A stretch of DNA of 64,000 bases from Sesamum alatum (taxonomy: Eukaryota; Streptophyta; Magnoliopsida; Lamiales; Pedaliaceae), in the NCBI GenBank assembly GCA_034509735.1, contig JACGWO010000002.1, positions 29,993,636 through 30,057,635 on the forward strand, read 5' to 3'. Every line of letters begins with the position of its first letter. Position 1 is the stretch's first letter. Below, piece by piece: positions 44,265 through 55,497 of this stretch. Under the pieces are notes generated by a model that was not told the DNA's origin, ran no database searches, and was given only the letters and a program-made list of their open reading frames with translations. Position numbers and translations under genes: made by a program.

Positions 44265-45786
44265 ATGAAATCCGAGATGGACTCGATGGGTACAAACAAG
44301 GTTTGGACCCTAGTAGATCCACCCAAAGGGGTTAAACCCATAGGGTGTACATGGGTCTACAAACGTAAGCTTGGAGCTGACGGGGAGGTTACAACCTTCA
44401 AAGCCAGGCTTGTGGCGAAAGGTTACACTCAACGACCTGGGGTCGATTTCGAGTAAACCTACTCGCCCGTAGCAATGGCCAAGTCCATTCGGATACTGCT
44501 TGCCATAGCAGCATGGTATGACTATGAAATATGGCAGATGGACGATGGACGTGAAAACGTCCTTCCTCAACGGTTTCGTAGAGGAAGAGATCTATATGGA
44601 TCAGCCGGAAGGTTTCACAACTGTTGGAGAAGAGCAGAAGGTCTGTCGTCTCCAAAGGTCCATCTATGGCCTCAAACAAGCTTCCCGAAGCTGGAACATA
44701 CGTTTTGATAAAGTCATACAGGGATATGATTTCATCAAGAACGAGTCCGATCCTTGTGTATACAAGAAGATCAGTGGGAGCTCAGTTGCGTTTCTGGTGC
44801 TTTACGTGGATGACATATTGCTCATTGGGAATGATGCTAAGATGTTGGGCACCACTAAAGCTTGGTTGTCAACGCAATTCTCCATGAAGGATATGGGCGA
44901 GGCATCCTACATCCTTGGCATTAAGATCTACAGGGATAGATCTAGAAGGATGTTAGGAATGGCCCAGTCCTCATATATTGAGAAAGTCTTGAAGAGATTC
45001 AAGATGGAGAACTCAAAACGAGGATTCCTTCCTATGAGGCATGGAATTAAGTTATCCAAGAAGCAGTCTCCTAAGACTGATGAGGAGCTTAAAAGGATGT
45101 TGGACATCCCTTATGCTTCAGCCGTAGGCAGCATACAGTATATTGTTCAGTGCACTAGACTTGATGTAGCTTCCGCTTTGAGCTTAACTAGTCGATATCA
45201 GTCGTGTGCCGGGGAGGCACATTGGAGTGCAGTCACTATCCTAAAGTACCTGAAAAGGACTAAGGACATGTTCTTGATATACGGCGGTGGAGAGTTGATA
45301 CTGGAAGGCTATAGCGACGCTAACTTCCAATCGGATGACGATGATGCCAAGTCTCAGTCTGGTTATGTGTTCAGACTTAATGGTGGCGTGGTCGCTTGGA
45401 AGAGTTCCAAGCAGGCTACCACGGCGGACTCCACTACAGAGTTTGAATACATAGCAGCTTCGGAAGCTGCTAAGGAGGCGGTTTGGATGAAGAGCTATAT
45501 CCAAGAGTTGGGTGTAGTACCTAGCATCGTTGAGCTAGCGGTTATCTTCTGCGATAACAACGGGGCTATAGCGCAACCAAAGGAACTGAGATCTCATCAT
45601 CGATCCAAGGATATTCTTAGACACTACCATTTTCTCCGAGAGATGGTTAGTAGGGGTGACGTTTGGATGGACCGAGTCAACTCCGCAGAAAACATAGCAG
45701 ATCCACTTACTAAGCCCATGTCGCAAGTTGCCCATACTCAGCATTTGGATAAGATGGGTTTGAGGTCAATGGGTGATTGGCTTTAG
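44265..45786 (+). pseudogene. Element E reverse transcriptase and RNase H
   Basis: RT starts in 44265-44456 with VWTLVDPPKGVKPIGCTWVY and ends in TAA at 44456. An exact tandem duplication of 7 bases (ATGGACG at 44538-44544 and 44545-44551) then shifts the frame. The 422-codon frame 44518-45786 is otherwise intact: KTSFLNGFVEEEIYMDQPEG, catalytic YVDDILLIGN (near 44803), YASAVGSIQYIVQCTR, and RNase H with EGYSDANFQSDDDD, SGYVFRLNGGVVAWKSSKQ and FCDNNGAIAQ. It ends SAENIADPLTKPMSQ and stops 15 bp before the LTR. Confidence 0.9.
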
Positions 45787-45800
45787 GTCAAGTGGAAGAT
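45787..45800 (+). other. Polypurine tract of element E
   Basis: GTCAAGTGGAAGAT lies directly before the 3' LTR. Fragment F has the matching GTCAAGTAGGAGAT. Confidence 0.65.
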
Positions 45801-48028
45801 TGTTAGAATAGGTGACCAGAAAGCCAATAGGTTTGGCGATTTATAACCTATTATACAACTAGATGTAAATGTAATATTATTATGTGATGAAAAACTGAGT
45901 ATTTATCACTTCCGGTGCTTACTTTGTTGCGCTCATTTCACATTTGCTAAAATGGTTTTTAACTTATATCGCAACAAAACCCACAGACCATGGATAACAG
46001 CTCGTGCAGTTGGGCCACGCATTGGATGGTGGTCATGAAACCAACTGATTAAGAGTTGAGTCTGAAAAGTTCCAAGTCGAGGACCTCGAGACAGGGCATC
46101 GAGAGTCCTATTGAGACTTGCGTCAAGAGTCGTGTTCATTGGATGAGTGTCGTGTTTCATCAGCGACAGGCGTGGGACGCCTACACGATCTTGATGGGTT
46201 GGTCGACTGGGGTCGAGCCGACTGGAATGACTCGCGGGGATCATCATATAGAAGCCTTGGAGGCTTGGTCGATATGATTGGTTTTCCTCAGTTCCGATAG
46301 TACGGGAGTGATCCTCAGACTTGAGGGATCATGGCATTCGCGTGCACATGACGGTTGTATCTTGGATCTGGCGAGAGGTAATCATTCTGTAAGATGATTA
46401 TCATAAGCCTTGTCCAGTGCAGTCGGAATGTGTAGCGAGGACGGTGGATTCCAAGAAGAGGATCCGTCCCCTGTCAGTATGTGACAGAGGTATCTCCTAT
46501 GCACTCGGAGACACGTTCATGCTGTTTAAAGCTGTGGCCACAGTGGTTGGTCGAACAGGGAATGGTTTCCTGTGTCGACGTAATGAAGCATACGTGGTCT
46601 CGAGTATTAAGCATAGATGCCTAGTCAAGGATGGGAACCGACGCCCAATTCCATACCCTAGACTAAGGCCGGGAGACGGTAGACGGAAGGATCGTACCCG
46701 TACGGAATTGGCGCCTAAGTGTTCACGCCAATTCACCTAGTCTCTAGTGCCATGGATCGTTGCTAGACGACCACCCATGGTAACGGGCCCTTGTGGGACA
46801 CGGGCCCAAGTCTAGCTGAGGGCGAACCTAAAGGGTCACACACAAATCACCGAGGAGGTTGAGAGATCGACTTGGAGTCAATCTCGAAGGATAAAATAAG
46901 TAATTGGATTACTTAAGGGTAAGTCCATTGGATGGACGGGCCGATATTGTATTGGGCTTTCGTTTAATCGATAAATTAGATTTTAAATTAAATATAAAAA
47001 GTTGAGACGTTGAGACGTTGGATCTTTTAATTGGATTAAAAGATCAACGGGAATAATTTAAATGGACATTAAATTGGATTTAATGTTGGGTTCGTCGTAA
47101 TTGGATTACGATAAAACCCAGTCCGTTAAATTATACCCGAGAGGAGAAATAATTCCTATTTTGGAATAGGAAGAAGTTGGACTTCTTCCCTTAATTAAAC
47201 ATGGCCGACATGCTCCCTTGGATGAAGCAAAATCAGCCATGTTTCATGCTAGGTGGTATGTTGACTTATCTCTTTTGGAAAGAGACAAATCAACTCCAAT
47301 CAAGCTCTTCCCTTTTGGTATGATTTGATCATACCACAAATTTTGGTAGGCTTGATTGAAGAATTGATGGTGATTGATTAGAATGAATCTGGACATCCTT
47401 GGATGAACCTAGACACATTCCAATAATCACATTAATTATGTATATATATTAGAATATACAACACCAAACATAAGTGATTCATTATTCATCTTTTTCTAGG
47501 AAAAAGAGAAGACAAAAATTCCTCTCCTCTCTCTCAACTCTCGGCCCTCTCACCCTCTCTCACACTTGTGTTCTTCACTTGATTTTGAATCAAAAAGAAG
47601 AACAAAGTAAGTTTAAGAGAGCACTAATTCATAGTGTTCTTCTCTTAACCGATTCCTTCTTAAACCCGTTCTTTTCTAGCAAGAAGAACGTGTGTTTCTT
47701 CCGGTGTGGTGTTGATCACCTTTGGAGAATCCATACGTTTGGATTTCGTGAGCATTTCGGAGAAGGAACAACGCAAGTGCCGGGAGCATACGCTAAACAA
47801 TCAAAGGTAACGATTTATTACGCTTTGATTGATTATATATATTTATCTATGCCCTATGTGTTTAATATTCATTTCCAATATTTACACATCCTACATCGAA
47901 CGCCCAGTTGAGCACCCAAGGACACAACCCTTGGGATTCGTATTTTAAATTAGATTTGATTTAATTTACGCACTTTTCTCGCTTTCTCGCTTCCGCTCGC
48001 GCTCCCGGGCGGATCCGCTTGTCCTTCA
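45801..48028 (+). repeat. 3' LTR of element E
   Basis: 2228 bp, keeping the 110 bp lost from the 5' LTR. It ends at the TSD GGTCC (48029-48033). Confidence 0.94.
46863..47335 (+). other. Array of TGG-loop inverted repeats in E's 3' LTR
   Basis: Offset by 7927 bp from the 5' array. It includes 47021-47045 (11-bp arms), 47169-47189 (9-bp arms GGAAGAAGT/ACTTCTTCC, TGG loop; the 5' LTR has one mismatch), 47260-47294 (16-bp arms with two mismatches, TGG loop) and 47317-47335 (GGTATGAT/ATCATACC, TTG loop). Confidence 0.7.
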
Positions 48029-48033
48029 GGTCC

Positions 48034-48124
48034 TTCCCTCTTGAGCTGCGTGTACTTAGGGGCTCCCTACTGGACTTTACCTTAGCTGGGCTTCTTCTTG
48101 GGCTGAGTGTTATTTGGGGCATCA
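48034..48124 (-). repeat. 5' LTR of element D, remaining part after E
   Basis: After E's TSD the sequence TTCCCTCTTGAGC...GGGGCATCA completes D's LTR and ends at the exact TSD CATAT (48125-48129). Confidence 0.8.
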
Positions 48125-48299
48125 CATATATTTATATATAATTCATTTTGAAAGGTTTTTATAGAACTTTTTTCTAAATTTCGTTCAAAATTACAAAAAT
48201 ATATGACACGTGGTTATTGATGACACCAGATAAAATATTACTGTTTCTGGCATAATAAATATATACCATCGGCTATAGATGTTACAATTTACACAAAAT

Positions 48300-48327
48300 A
48301 ATATATATATATATATATATATATATT
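48300..48327. repeat. (TA)n microsatellite
   Basis: About 14 uninterrupted TA units. Confidence 0.9.
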
Positions 48328-48825
48328 TCTCTGCATCAAAGTTTAGAAAAAGTTCTACAAAAACTTTATGATGAATTTTATATTTATGAATCCATAAAAA
48401 AATATATTCAAAAAGTATATTCGACCAATTTTTTGTTTGAAACCTCAATTGTTAATTTTTAATAAATATTGTTAAAATTTAACTTGTTTTAACTTATCTT
48501 TAACTCCTGCAACTAAAAATTACTGACTAGATATTTTATTATATTTCTAGATTGGATTTAATAACGTTTTGGAACTGAGTCTCAAAGCTATGACTCTCTT
48601 TCTTTCAATGAAAGCCTCCACGAGCCATAAGCCGATAGGCCCCATCGCTTTCTTTTAATATCTTAAAAAAAATTGTATTGATAATGAAGTGCTATATAAA
48701 TTGAATCCTCCAAAGCACAAAAGTGATACTCCAACTATAAAGACAAATTACTTTCCCCCTAAAACCCTTCTTCCTAAAATTTATAAATCTATCTATTTTT
48801 TTTAACGGAAAATAATAAACTATTA

Positions 48826-49015
48826 TTTTTTTGAGTAAATCGATTACAATCATCAATATCAAATATCTATAAATATCTATAACTATTAAAAACTATAACA
48901 ATCATACACTAATCATCAATATCGTATAATTTTATCTAATCAACAACTGCTACTAAAGTAAAGCAACATCTACTATCAAAGTAGAATAACATCCATGAGG
49001 CCTCAAATACTATTT
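48826..49015 (-). repeat. SINE-like dispersed repeat, partial copy
   Basis: The reverse complement (GTTATTCTACTTTGATAGTA... to GATGATTGTAATC) matches the 3' half of the SINE-like copy at 56583-57104. The tRNA-like head is not clear here. Confidence 0.45.
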
Positions 49016-50225
49016 TTTTTTTCTTTTATCATGACAAAAAATTCTATAAATTTGAAGTGTCTAAAAAGGTGATGAGCTGCTCTGGTAGTATTCTGCTGAA
49101 GCAAGTAGGAGTTATTCGTGGTATATTGAAAAGGCTTTATTATAATTTTGATTTTATAATTATAGATATTTAGCGTCTTAGGATCAATATACTTTCGTTA
49201 CTTTAGGTTCATATACAATCAAACTTTTATATGCCTATTCTATAATTCTATAAGCATATATTTTTTCCGACAACCATATTGGAGCTAATATGACACTTCC
49301 CCGCATTTTTTGTTATGAACTCCCATAATATTTGACATAACTACGAATATCTATTAATGCTGTTTGAAAAATCATCAATACCCTCGTGATTTTAATAGCT
49401 ATCCAACAACTATCTCAATCTATTAGTCTACATTAGATTTTCATCCCTTTTTTTGTGGTGAACCGACCAAAATGCCCTTGTGGATTATGACTTATAATTT
49501 TACTTGTTTTTTGAAATTTTTTATAGACTAAGTGAACAATTTTTCAGATTTTCCTCACCTCGTCTGGTTTTATATTTCAATTTTATTGAGTAAAGGAAAC
49601 AAATACAACAAAGATAAAATTGACAATTCCAGGCTTCCATCCCAAGATTGTTTAATTCATCAAACATAAAAGAGTAATGATAATTTTTCAAATAATATTC
49701 GTAATTATACCAAATTTCAAGGAAGTTAGTCTTAATTTACCCTTTAAAAAAATAAAAATTTGTGATTTTTCCAAGAGAGTAGAAGTTTAAAGTGAATTTT
49801 TCAGCCTAGGTAGATCTTGTTGTGAAGATCAATGATTAAAATTTGGTAAAAAATGAATGGATGATCTGGGTAAAAAATAAAACCTTGATTTGAAATCTAT
49901 CTCCCTTACCCTTTCTCTTTCACTTTCTTTTTTCTCTCGCCAAACCAAACAAGACCTTAGCACAAATCAATAATCATACATATCTACTTGTTTTACGATA
50001 ATCTGTTCATTTTAATACAAACTAACATTATTCTTAATGCTTAATCATTTTTAAAATTATAAATTAATTATATAACAAATATAATTTACTCACCACATAT
50101 ACAAAGAGGAAGAGTTGACCATGACGGAAGTAAAAGAATGTTCTTTACTTTTCTGTGACTTATCTTTACAATTCTAACAACCTCAACCCCATCAAACTAA
50201 AAACTAAAATAAAATATAAGAAAAC

Positions 50226-50478
50226 TTATATTAATATTCCCAAAGTTTAGGTCTAATCACACAAACACCCCATATCATTCGTAAAATAATAATTACGTCT
50301 CGTGAAGTTGTAATTGTAATTCACGTCAATACCCTCTCAAAGATAAAAATTATGCAAACACCTTTTGAGGTACATTACATACCGTCAGAGAGGGTGTGTA
50401 TTTGTAATTTTACAAAAAATATGAAGTATTTGTTTAATTATATGATTTTAGGAGATGTTGATATAATTTATAAATAAA
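50226..50478. mobile_element. Small inverted-repeat element (MITE-like)
   Basis: The left end TATATTAATATTCCCAAAG and the reverse complement of the right end (TATATCAACATCTCCTAAA) match over about 40 bp with drift. Internal phrases resemble those of 52312-52560, so both belong to one family. No firm TSD is visible. Confidence 0.5.
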
Positions 50479-50534
50479 AAAATCTAAGATTATAATCTAT
50501 AAGAACCTGAAAAGTGAAAAAATTAAAAATAAAA

Positions 50535-51668
50535 TCATAATCCCAAAGAAAAGAAGTAAGCCGCGATAACTATTGTGGCGGTCCACTTCATCAGTCTTTT
50601 TCTCCTTTCCAAGTCCATACCCCGACCCGAAGACAAGTCGGATTCTAACCGAGAGTCGTACCTATAATTCGGGTTGGACCCGTACAACGCCTGGATACCT
50701 TCCACGTCATCCTTTCGGAGCTCCACTTTCTTAGACCTCGGACTCAAGCTCGGGTACATAACCGCATCCTTCACCGATGAGTGCGCCAGTCCCAGTATGT
50801 GGCCTATCTCGTGCGTCGCCACCGACTCCAAATCCACCGCCACTTTCGACTTCTCCGCCTTGAAGTCCACCGCCCACCTCTCCGCCGCGTCGAGGTGGAA
50901 CCGCCCGTTCTCCGGCGAGAAAGCGTGCGCCAGCACCCCCAACACGCCGTCGAACGCTTCCCCGTCGCCGTGGTCCCCGCTGTACCAGCCGATCCTTATG
51001 TCCGCCATAGAGTGATCCTCCGCCTCCGTGAAGTTCACGGGAATCACCGCCGACCACCTCGAGAACGCCCGGCGGAACGCCGTCCTCACCTCCGATGGGG
51101 TCACGTAGTCGATCATGTTCCCCGGCGAGAAGGCGTACGTCAACACCATAGGAGGCGGCCGCACCCACCTAGGCTCCCCGTAGAAGTACGCAAACCGCTC
51201 CGTCGTCTTCACCCTCTTCCTCCCTCCCCTTCCCCCTCCCCCTCCAGCTCGGCCGCCGCCGCCGCCGCTGAAATCCCCGACCCCACACCTCGGCGAGACG
51301 ATCACGCTCATCGTGTCGTAATCCAACCTCCCCGTCTCCATCAAACCCAACTTCCTCTGGTACAAAATCAAAGCCTTCTCGAACGCATCATCAAAAACAT
51401 CGCTGAAGCTAATATTCTCCGGCGGGACCGGGAGGTACCCGAACCGGCCGAAGTAACGCTTGAGCTCCGCCATGCCGTCGACGCTGCTGCCCTTATCCGC
51501 GTCGAGGAAGCGCATGAGGCCCCTCCACGTGCTGTTACTGAAAACATCGCCGGCGACGGTCAAATTGGTGGAAGAATCATCGGCTGAAAAGAGCGGGAGA
51601 GAAACAAGAAAGAAAAGGAAGAAGAATATAGAGAAGGTACGATGAATATAACTGAAAAACGGTAACAT
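50535..51668 (-). CDS. Plant matrix metalloproteinase (matrixin, M10A), intronless
   Basis: A zinc endopeptidase of the plant MMP family, secreted and acting at the cell surface or wall. The 377-residue single exon starts with ATG at 51668. Residues 1-29 are a hydrophobic signal peptide and 35-125 the propeptide. PRCGVGD (126-132) is the cysteine switch whose Cys holds the catalytic zinc inactive. A glycine-rich hinge with RKR lies at 133-152. The catalytic domain (about 158-332) has the structural metal loop DGEAFDGVLGVLAHAF, the zinc-binding HEIGHILGLAH (286-296) and the Met-turn VMYPS (303-307). The hydrophobic end (361-377) suggests a GPI anchor. Length and lack of introns fit the family. 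Its GC content is far above the flanks. Substrate unknown. Confidence 0.96.
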   Translation of the reverse strand: MLPFFSYIHRTFSIFFFLFFLVSLPLFSADDSSTNLTVAGDVFSNSTWRGLMRFLDADKGSSVDGMAELKRYFGRFGYLPVPPENISFSDVFDDAFEKALILYQRKLGLMETGRLDYDTMSVIVSPRCGVGDFSGGGGGRAGGGGGRGGRKRVKTTERFAYFYGEPRWVRPPPMVLTYAFSPGNMIDYVTPSEVRTAFRRAFSRWSAVIPVNFTEAEDHSMADIRIGWYSGDHGDGEAFDGVLGVLAHAFSPENGRFHLDAAERWAVDFKAEKSKVAVDLESVATHEIGHILGLAHSSVKDAVMYPSLSPRSKKVELRKDDVEGIQALYGSNPNYRYDSRLESDLSSGRGMDLERRKRLMKWTATIVIAAYFFSLGL

Positions 51669-52311
51669 GGTATGGTAGTTAGTCTATTTTTTCTTCCTTG
51701 GAATTCGGTGCTTTTGGATTAATGCTGCCCGAAAAGCTTTATTAGTAGCTTATGCAAACATAATAAACAATTAATTGTGGTAAAAAAAAATATTTATTTT
51801 TTGTGGGTATCTATGTTTATATTAGTAAGTATCGAAATATAATTAAAAAAATAAATTTAAGTTTTTATAGTTGGACTTAGGTTATGTAGATAAGATCGAT
51901 GAACAAGAAATGGAGCGATAAAAGTTAGGAAGATTCTTTGATGTGATGTTATTGATTTAAGATTCGAAGAGGGGGTTTGAAGTTTGAGGAGTGTTTAATG
52001 GTTGGTGAACCACTTATTTAGTTTTTTTTTTATTATTATTATTATTTATGATCAGAAATTTAGGTAATATAATTAGTTAATTTTGATTTGTGAGGTGTGG
52101 GAATTATGGTTAACGAGGGGCTTTACTTGATCGTCAAAGTTGATGTCTCACAATCAAAAAGTTATGGGATTGATTTTCGTGTACGTGGATATTCTATAGT
52201 GATTTCTTATTTCTTTGTTTTATTTGAACGTATTCGTCGTTTTGAATTATTGATGTATTGAATTAATTTTTAAATTTAAATGTACTGAATAATGAAATAA
52301 ATATTAGAATA

Positions 52312-52560
52312 AATTACATTGATATCCTTTGAGGTTAGATCAAATTAAACAAACAACTCATGTGTTTTGCATAATTACAGTTTCAGCCCCTGAGAGGTGT
52401 AGTGTAATATTTTTCAGAGTGTGTTTCGTAAGTTTTGTATTTGAATAGGAAGTCTACTTGTAATTACAATTATAATCTCAGGGGGTGTAACTATAGTTTT
52501 GTAAAAGATAGAAAGTATTTGTGTATTTTGATCTAATTTCAAAAAATGTCAATATAATTT
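52312..52560. mobile_element. Small inverted-repeat element (MITE-like)
   Basis: The left end AAATTACATTGATATCCTTT and the reverse complement of the right end (AAATTATATTGACATTTTTT) pair over about 85 bp, including TTAGATCAAA and CCCCTGAG. It is about 250 bp with no coding capacity. Confidence 0.6.
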
Positions 52561-52578
52561 ACGATAAATATTATATAA

Positions 52579-52618
52579 AGAGAGGAGAGGAGAGGAGAGG
52601 AGAGGAGAGGGAGAGAGA
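52579..52618 (+). repeat. (AGAGG)n microsatellite
   Basis: About six AGAGG units followed by GAGAGAGA. Confidence 0.9.
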
Positions 52619-52847
52619 CGTGGGGGTATTATGAATTTAGGTGGAAAGGAGAAGGATTTCCATGGAAAGTCTACTTAAATTTAGACTATAGAGTTGTAGT
52701 TTAGTTGGGGGACTGTTTTTATTTGTTGACCAAATTATAAATAGTGCTTTGACATGGCCACTACATAATAATGTTTTCTTTAATAATTTAATTTTTTTAA
52801 TTATAAAATAATGTTATCCCCACAAAAATAAATAGAATATTTCCTGT

Positions 52848-53076
52848 GTTAATATGATTGCGCCTCATGAATTATAGTAAATCAATATTCAATACTATTA
52901 ACAGTAGGATCAAATAAATCAATGTAAAATGTAGCTGAATGTATTTATTATGATTTATTTGATCGTGATGTAAAATTTATCGCACGACTCAAAAATATTG
53001 TAGCTATGTTAATATGATTGCGCCTCATAATAAATTTTCAGCTCAATGTAAAATTTATCGCACGACTCAAAAATAT
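52848..53076. repeat. Interleaved local duplication
   Basis: TGTTAATATGATTGCGCC recurs at 52848 and 53007. A 30-bp stretch starting TGTAAAATTTATCGCACGAC recurs at 52969 and 53047. Confidence 0.75.
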
Positions 53077-53740
53077 ATCAAAATACTGTACAATGTTAAC
53101 AGTTGAGTAAACCAACTGAATCAAATCAAAATAAAATTCCATACACACTGGAACCCAATTGAAATATTCAGCTCGCTATTCATTCGGTTCAATATTGATT
53201 TTTAATTTTTCAAAAGAAATTGATAATCTATTCAATTTCAATTTTTAGTATCGTTTATCGAATACCAAAACGTTGTTTTTATATTTAATTATTTTATACA
53301 TATTTATATACTTTAATTACTTTTATATTATTTTGCTTCAAAAATTAAAAAGTGCAAATAAAAAGTACAATTATTATTTTAATATTTATTTTTAATTATT
53401 TTTTATATTTTTAACCCAAAAATTTAACTCGATTTACTGAATACCAAATTAAAATTAATACCAAAAGAATTTAATAATTATCTAAATTCAATCAATTAAT
53501 TCAGTTCAATATTCAATACATCGTCTTAGCATACTAAAAATTTTCAATCTATCAAAATTTTGATTATATTCAATTCGATTTTACCGAACTGAATAACCCT
53601 ATATAAAAAACATGAAACAATAAGAGACATCTGATTTGAATTGGCTTCATCACATAAAAAGATTTTTTTTCAATTGTGTTGATATTAAATGAGAGCGACA
53701 CTATAGGTACAAGTCTTCTTTACTTTCTCTTTCATTTCTT

Positions 53741-53743
<3 letters not shown>

Positions 53744-53770
<27 letters not shown>
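53744..53770. repeat. (AT)n microsatellite
   Basis: About 13 uninterrupted AT units. Confidence 0.9.
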
Positions 53771-53776
<6 letters not shown>

Positions 53777-54054
53777 AGTATAGGCATGATGACGTGAGCT
53801 TCATCCCATTATTCATGTACTCTAATTATTGTTTGAACCCTAATTCCCCAATTGAAAATATGATGGGCCTACCACTCTTTGATCACTAATCACCACCAGT
53901 TTTCTTCAAAGTCTTGTTTATCCACTTACAGTTTAAAACACTGGACACTCGCCTACTAACCCATTCAAATTAATCATAAATCTCTAGAAATTTTGGACTA
54001 AGTTTCTAATAAAAAGTGGAGGGTGAAAGTCAATAAATTAATTATGGTAGTAAT

Positions 54055-54260
54055 CACACTAATGATGTCTTCGTCTAGCTATAAAGATTGGGTTCTATGA
54101 ATAAGTTTGAGCTTATGAATTCGAACCCCATTAAAATGTATGAATATTTATCTCATTTAATATGATCAATTTACTATAATGTGGTTTACTGATCGAAATC
54201 GATGTATTTATCAATTTATTGATATTGATGTTATCATGTAATAACCACTTTTTATAAAAA
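54055..54260 (+). repeat. Possible tRNA-derived SINE
   Basis: TCTAGCTATAAAGATTGGG resembles a decayed A box and ATGAATTCGAACCCC a B box about 40 bp later. An AT-rich body ending near TTTTATAAAAAG follows. Confidence 0.35.
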
Positions 54261-54905
54261 GAATTATGGTAGTAGTCACAATTAATTAGGATTTGAGGAA
54301 ATGATTATTTGATTTTTCACTTTAATTTTTATTTTAGTTAAATTTTTATTAGTTTTGAGAAGTATTTTAAGAAAATACGTTTTCAATTAATTTTTATCAA
54401 TCAAAATAAATATTATTTAACAAAAAAAAATATTGGAGAAAAAAAAGGTTATCAGGGTTTTTTTTTTTCATTTAATTACAGGTGCAATATGAATTTCGAT
54501 TATCAACAATCGATATACTGGTAAAAAATATAATATATTTATATACGACTAACCAAAAATTATACTATTACAATAATAAACTAACATCCACATATTGATG
54601 GGATTCGAATCCATGACCTCATGATGTTTAGGCCTCAATTTCATTAAGGGATAATTTCACTTTTTGTACTTCAGGTATGGCCTTATTTCACCTTTGGTAC
54701 CCCTTGTTTCCATGTCATCAATGTTGATACCCAAAGTTTCCTTTTTTCATCGAGCTAATTACCTGTCGTTAGTTGACCGTCAGAGTTAACGGTCAAAGTC
54801 ATTTTGGCGGGAAAATTGACAATTTTTTGCCAATTTAAACACATGTTTGGCTACAATTTACTACACCACAAAAATTAGAGTTGAAAAAGTAAAATTGAAA
54901 ATATT

Positions 54906-55109
54906 TTGAGGAAAAAAACGAGAGGTATGAAGATAAATCAGTTTCAATCTTACTCAAATACGAGTGTGGGTTCGTCTAATGAGAACATTTATGTGGAAAA
55001 AATGTATTGTGAGTATGGAATTGAGCTACCATTGAAGACTTCTTGGACCAAAAAGAAAGAAGGTTTTGAGCATGTCCTAATTAATTTACTAAATATATCC
55101 CTTAACTAA
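54906..55109 (+). pseudogene. GRF-type zinc-finger fragment, left copy, decayed
   Basis: The 67-codon frame starts inside the left terminal repeat and reaches MYCEYGIELPLKTSWTKKK at 55002. This is the start of a GRF zinc finger (CxCG...TSW...NPGRRFxxC) with the second Cys changed to Tyr. The NPGRRF core is lost to a small deletion, leaving KKEGFEHVL. GRF fingers bind nucleic acid in plant and animal nucleases and topoisomerases. Confidence 0.6.
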
Positions 55110-55497
55110 ATATAAAATTACATAAAAGTGAATTTATCCCTTAACTAAATATAAAAATACCTAAAATATTAAAAATTCTAAAAGTTAAAAATTTAAATTA
55201 CAAAATCATAATACAAAATATACTAATTAAATTTAAAATACCAAAAATCATATAATTTTTTTAAGTTATATTATTTACTATAAATAATATTTTTAATTAA
55301 AACTCCCAATATATTATTTAAACTAAAAAATCAATATGTTTTATTATTTTTAAATTTTGAAAAAATTAAATTAATTTTACTTAATTTTTAAAATTAAAAT
55401 AATAATAATTTTTTTGGTGTCTTCTCCGTCGATTCCCTTTACAAAGAATTTACCATTACAAAGAATTAATGGCAAATTTTAAAATTTATGTGGAAAA

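Larger units (their letters stand above)
37981..48028 (+). mobile_element. Ty1-copia retrotransposon E with 2.1-2.2-kb LTRs, nearly complete
   Basis: LTRs start TGTTAGAATAGGTGACC (37981, 45801) and end TCCTTCA (40102, 48028). The TSD GGTCC is exact (37976-37980, 48029-48033). It has a TGGTATCAGAGC primer-binding site, a 1.74-kb leader, a single gag-pol in copia order and a purine tract before the 3' LTR. The LTRs differ by about 3% by eye, mostly transitions, and the 5' LTR lacks about 110 bp near 38092. A frameshift, three stops and a 7-bp duplication disable gag-pol. Confidence 0.95.
31814..48124 (-). mobile_element. Tat-like Ty3-gypsy element D, minus strand, split by element E
   Basis: The outer ends TGATGCG (31814) and GGCATCA (48124) are flanked by an exact 5-bp TSD CATAT (31809-31813 and 48125-48129). 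LTRs are 31814-32543 (3' in element sense) and 37320-37980 joined to 48034-48124 (5' in element sense). Internal genes read on the minus strand from 37318 down to about 32870: gag, a second gag, protease and RT. RNase H beyond its start and integrase are missing. Its primer-binding site resembles that of B. Confidence 0.88.
48125..50534. other. Intergenic region left of the metalloproteinase gene
   Basis: AT-rich with no gene seen. It holds a TA microsatellite (48300-48327), a SINE-like remnant (about 48826-49015, minus) and a small inverted-repeat element (about 50226-50478), listed separately. Confidence 0.65.
51669..54637. other. Upstream region of the metalloproteinase and intergenic DNA
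   Basis: No other gene seen. The nearest TATA-like stretch for the minus-strand gene is AAATAAATA (reverse complement, about 51790-51800), some 125 bp before the ATG; this is only a candidate. The region also holds a small inverted-repeat element, microsatellites, local duplications and a SINE-like repeat. Confidence 0.55.

Noticed and set aside
46497..46736. A 79-codon frame on the other strand of the same LTR segment
   Set aside because: Mirror of the frame above; no ribosome or domain evidence.
50781..51587. A 268-codon open frame on the plus strand over the metalloproteinase gene
   Set aside because: It is the antisense of a well-supported GC-rich gene, is very rich in Arg/His/Pro and has no recognisable domain; such shadow frames are common opposite GC-rich plant exons.
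54586..54647. tRNA-like phrase GGATTCGAATCC before the MULE-like element
   Set aside because: It resembles a B box, but no A box or tRNA fold could be found.
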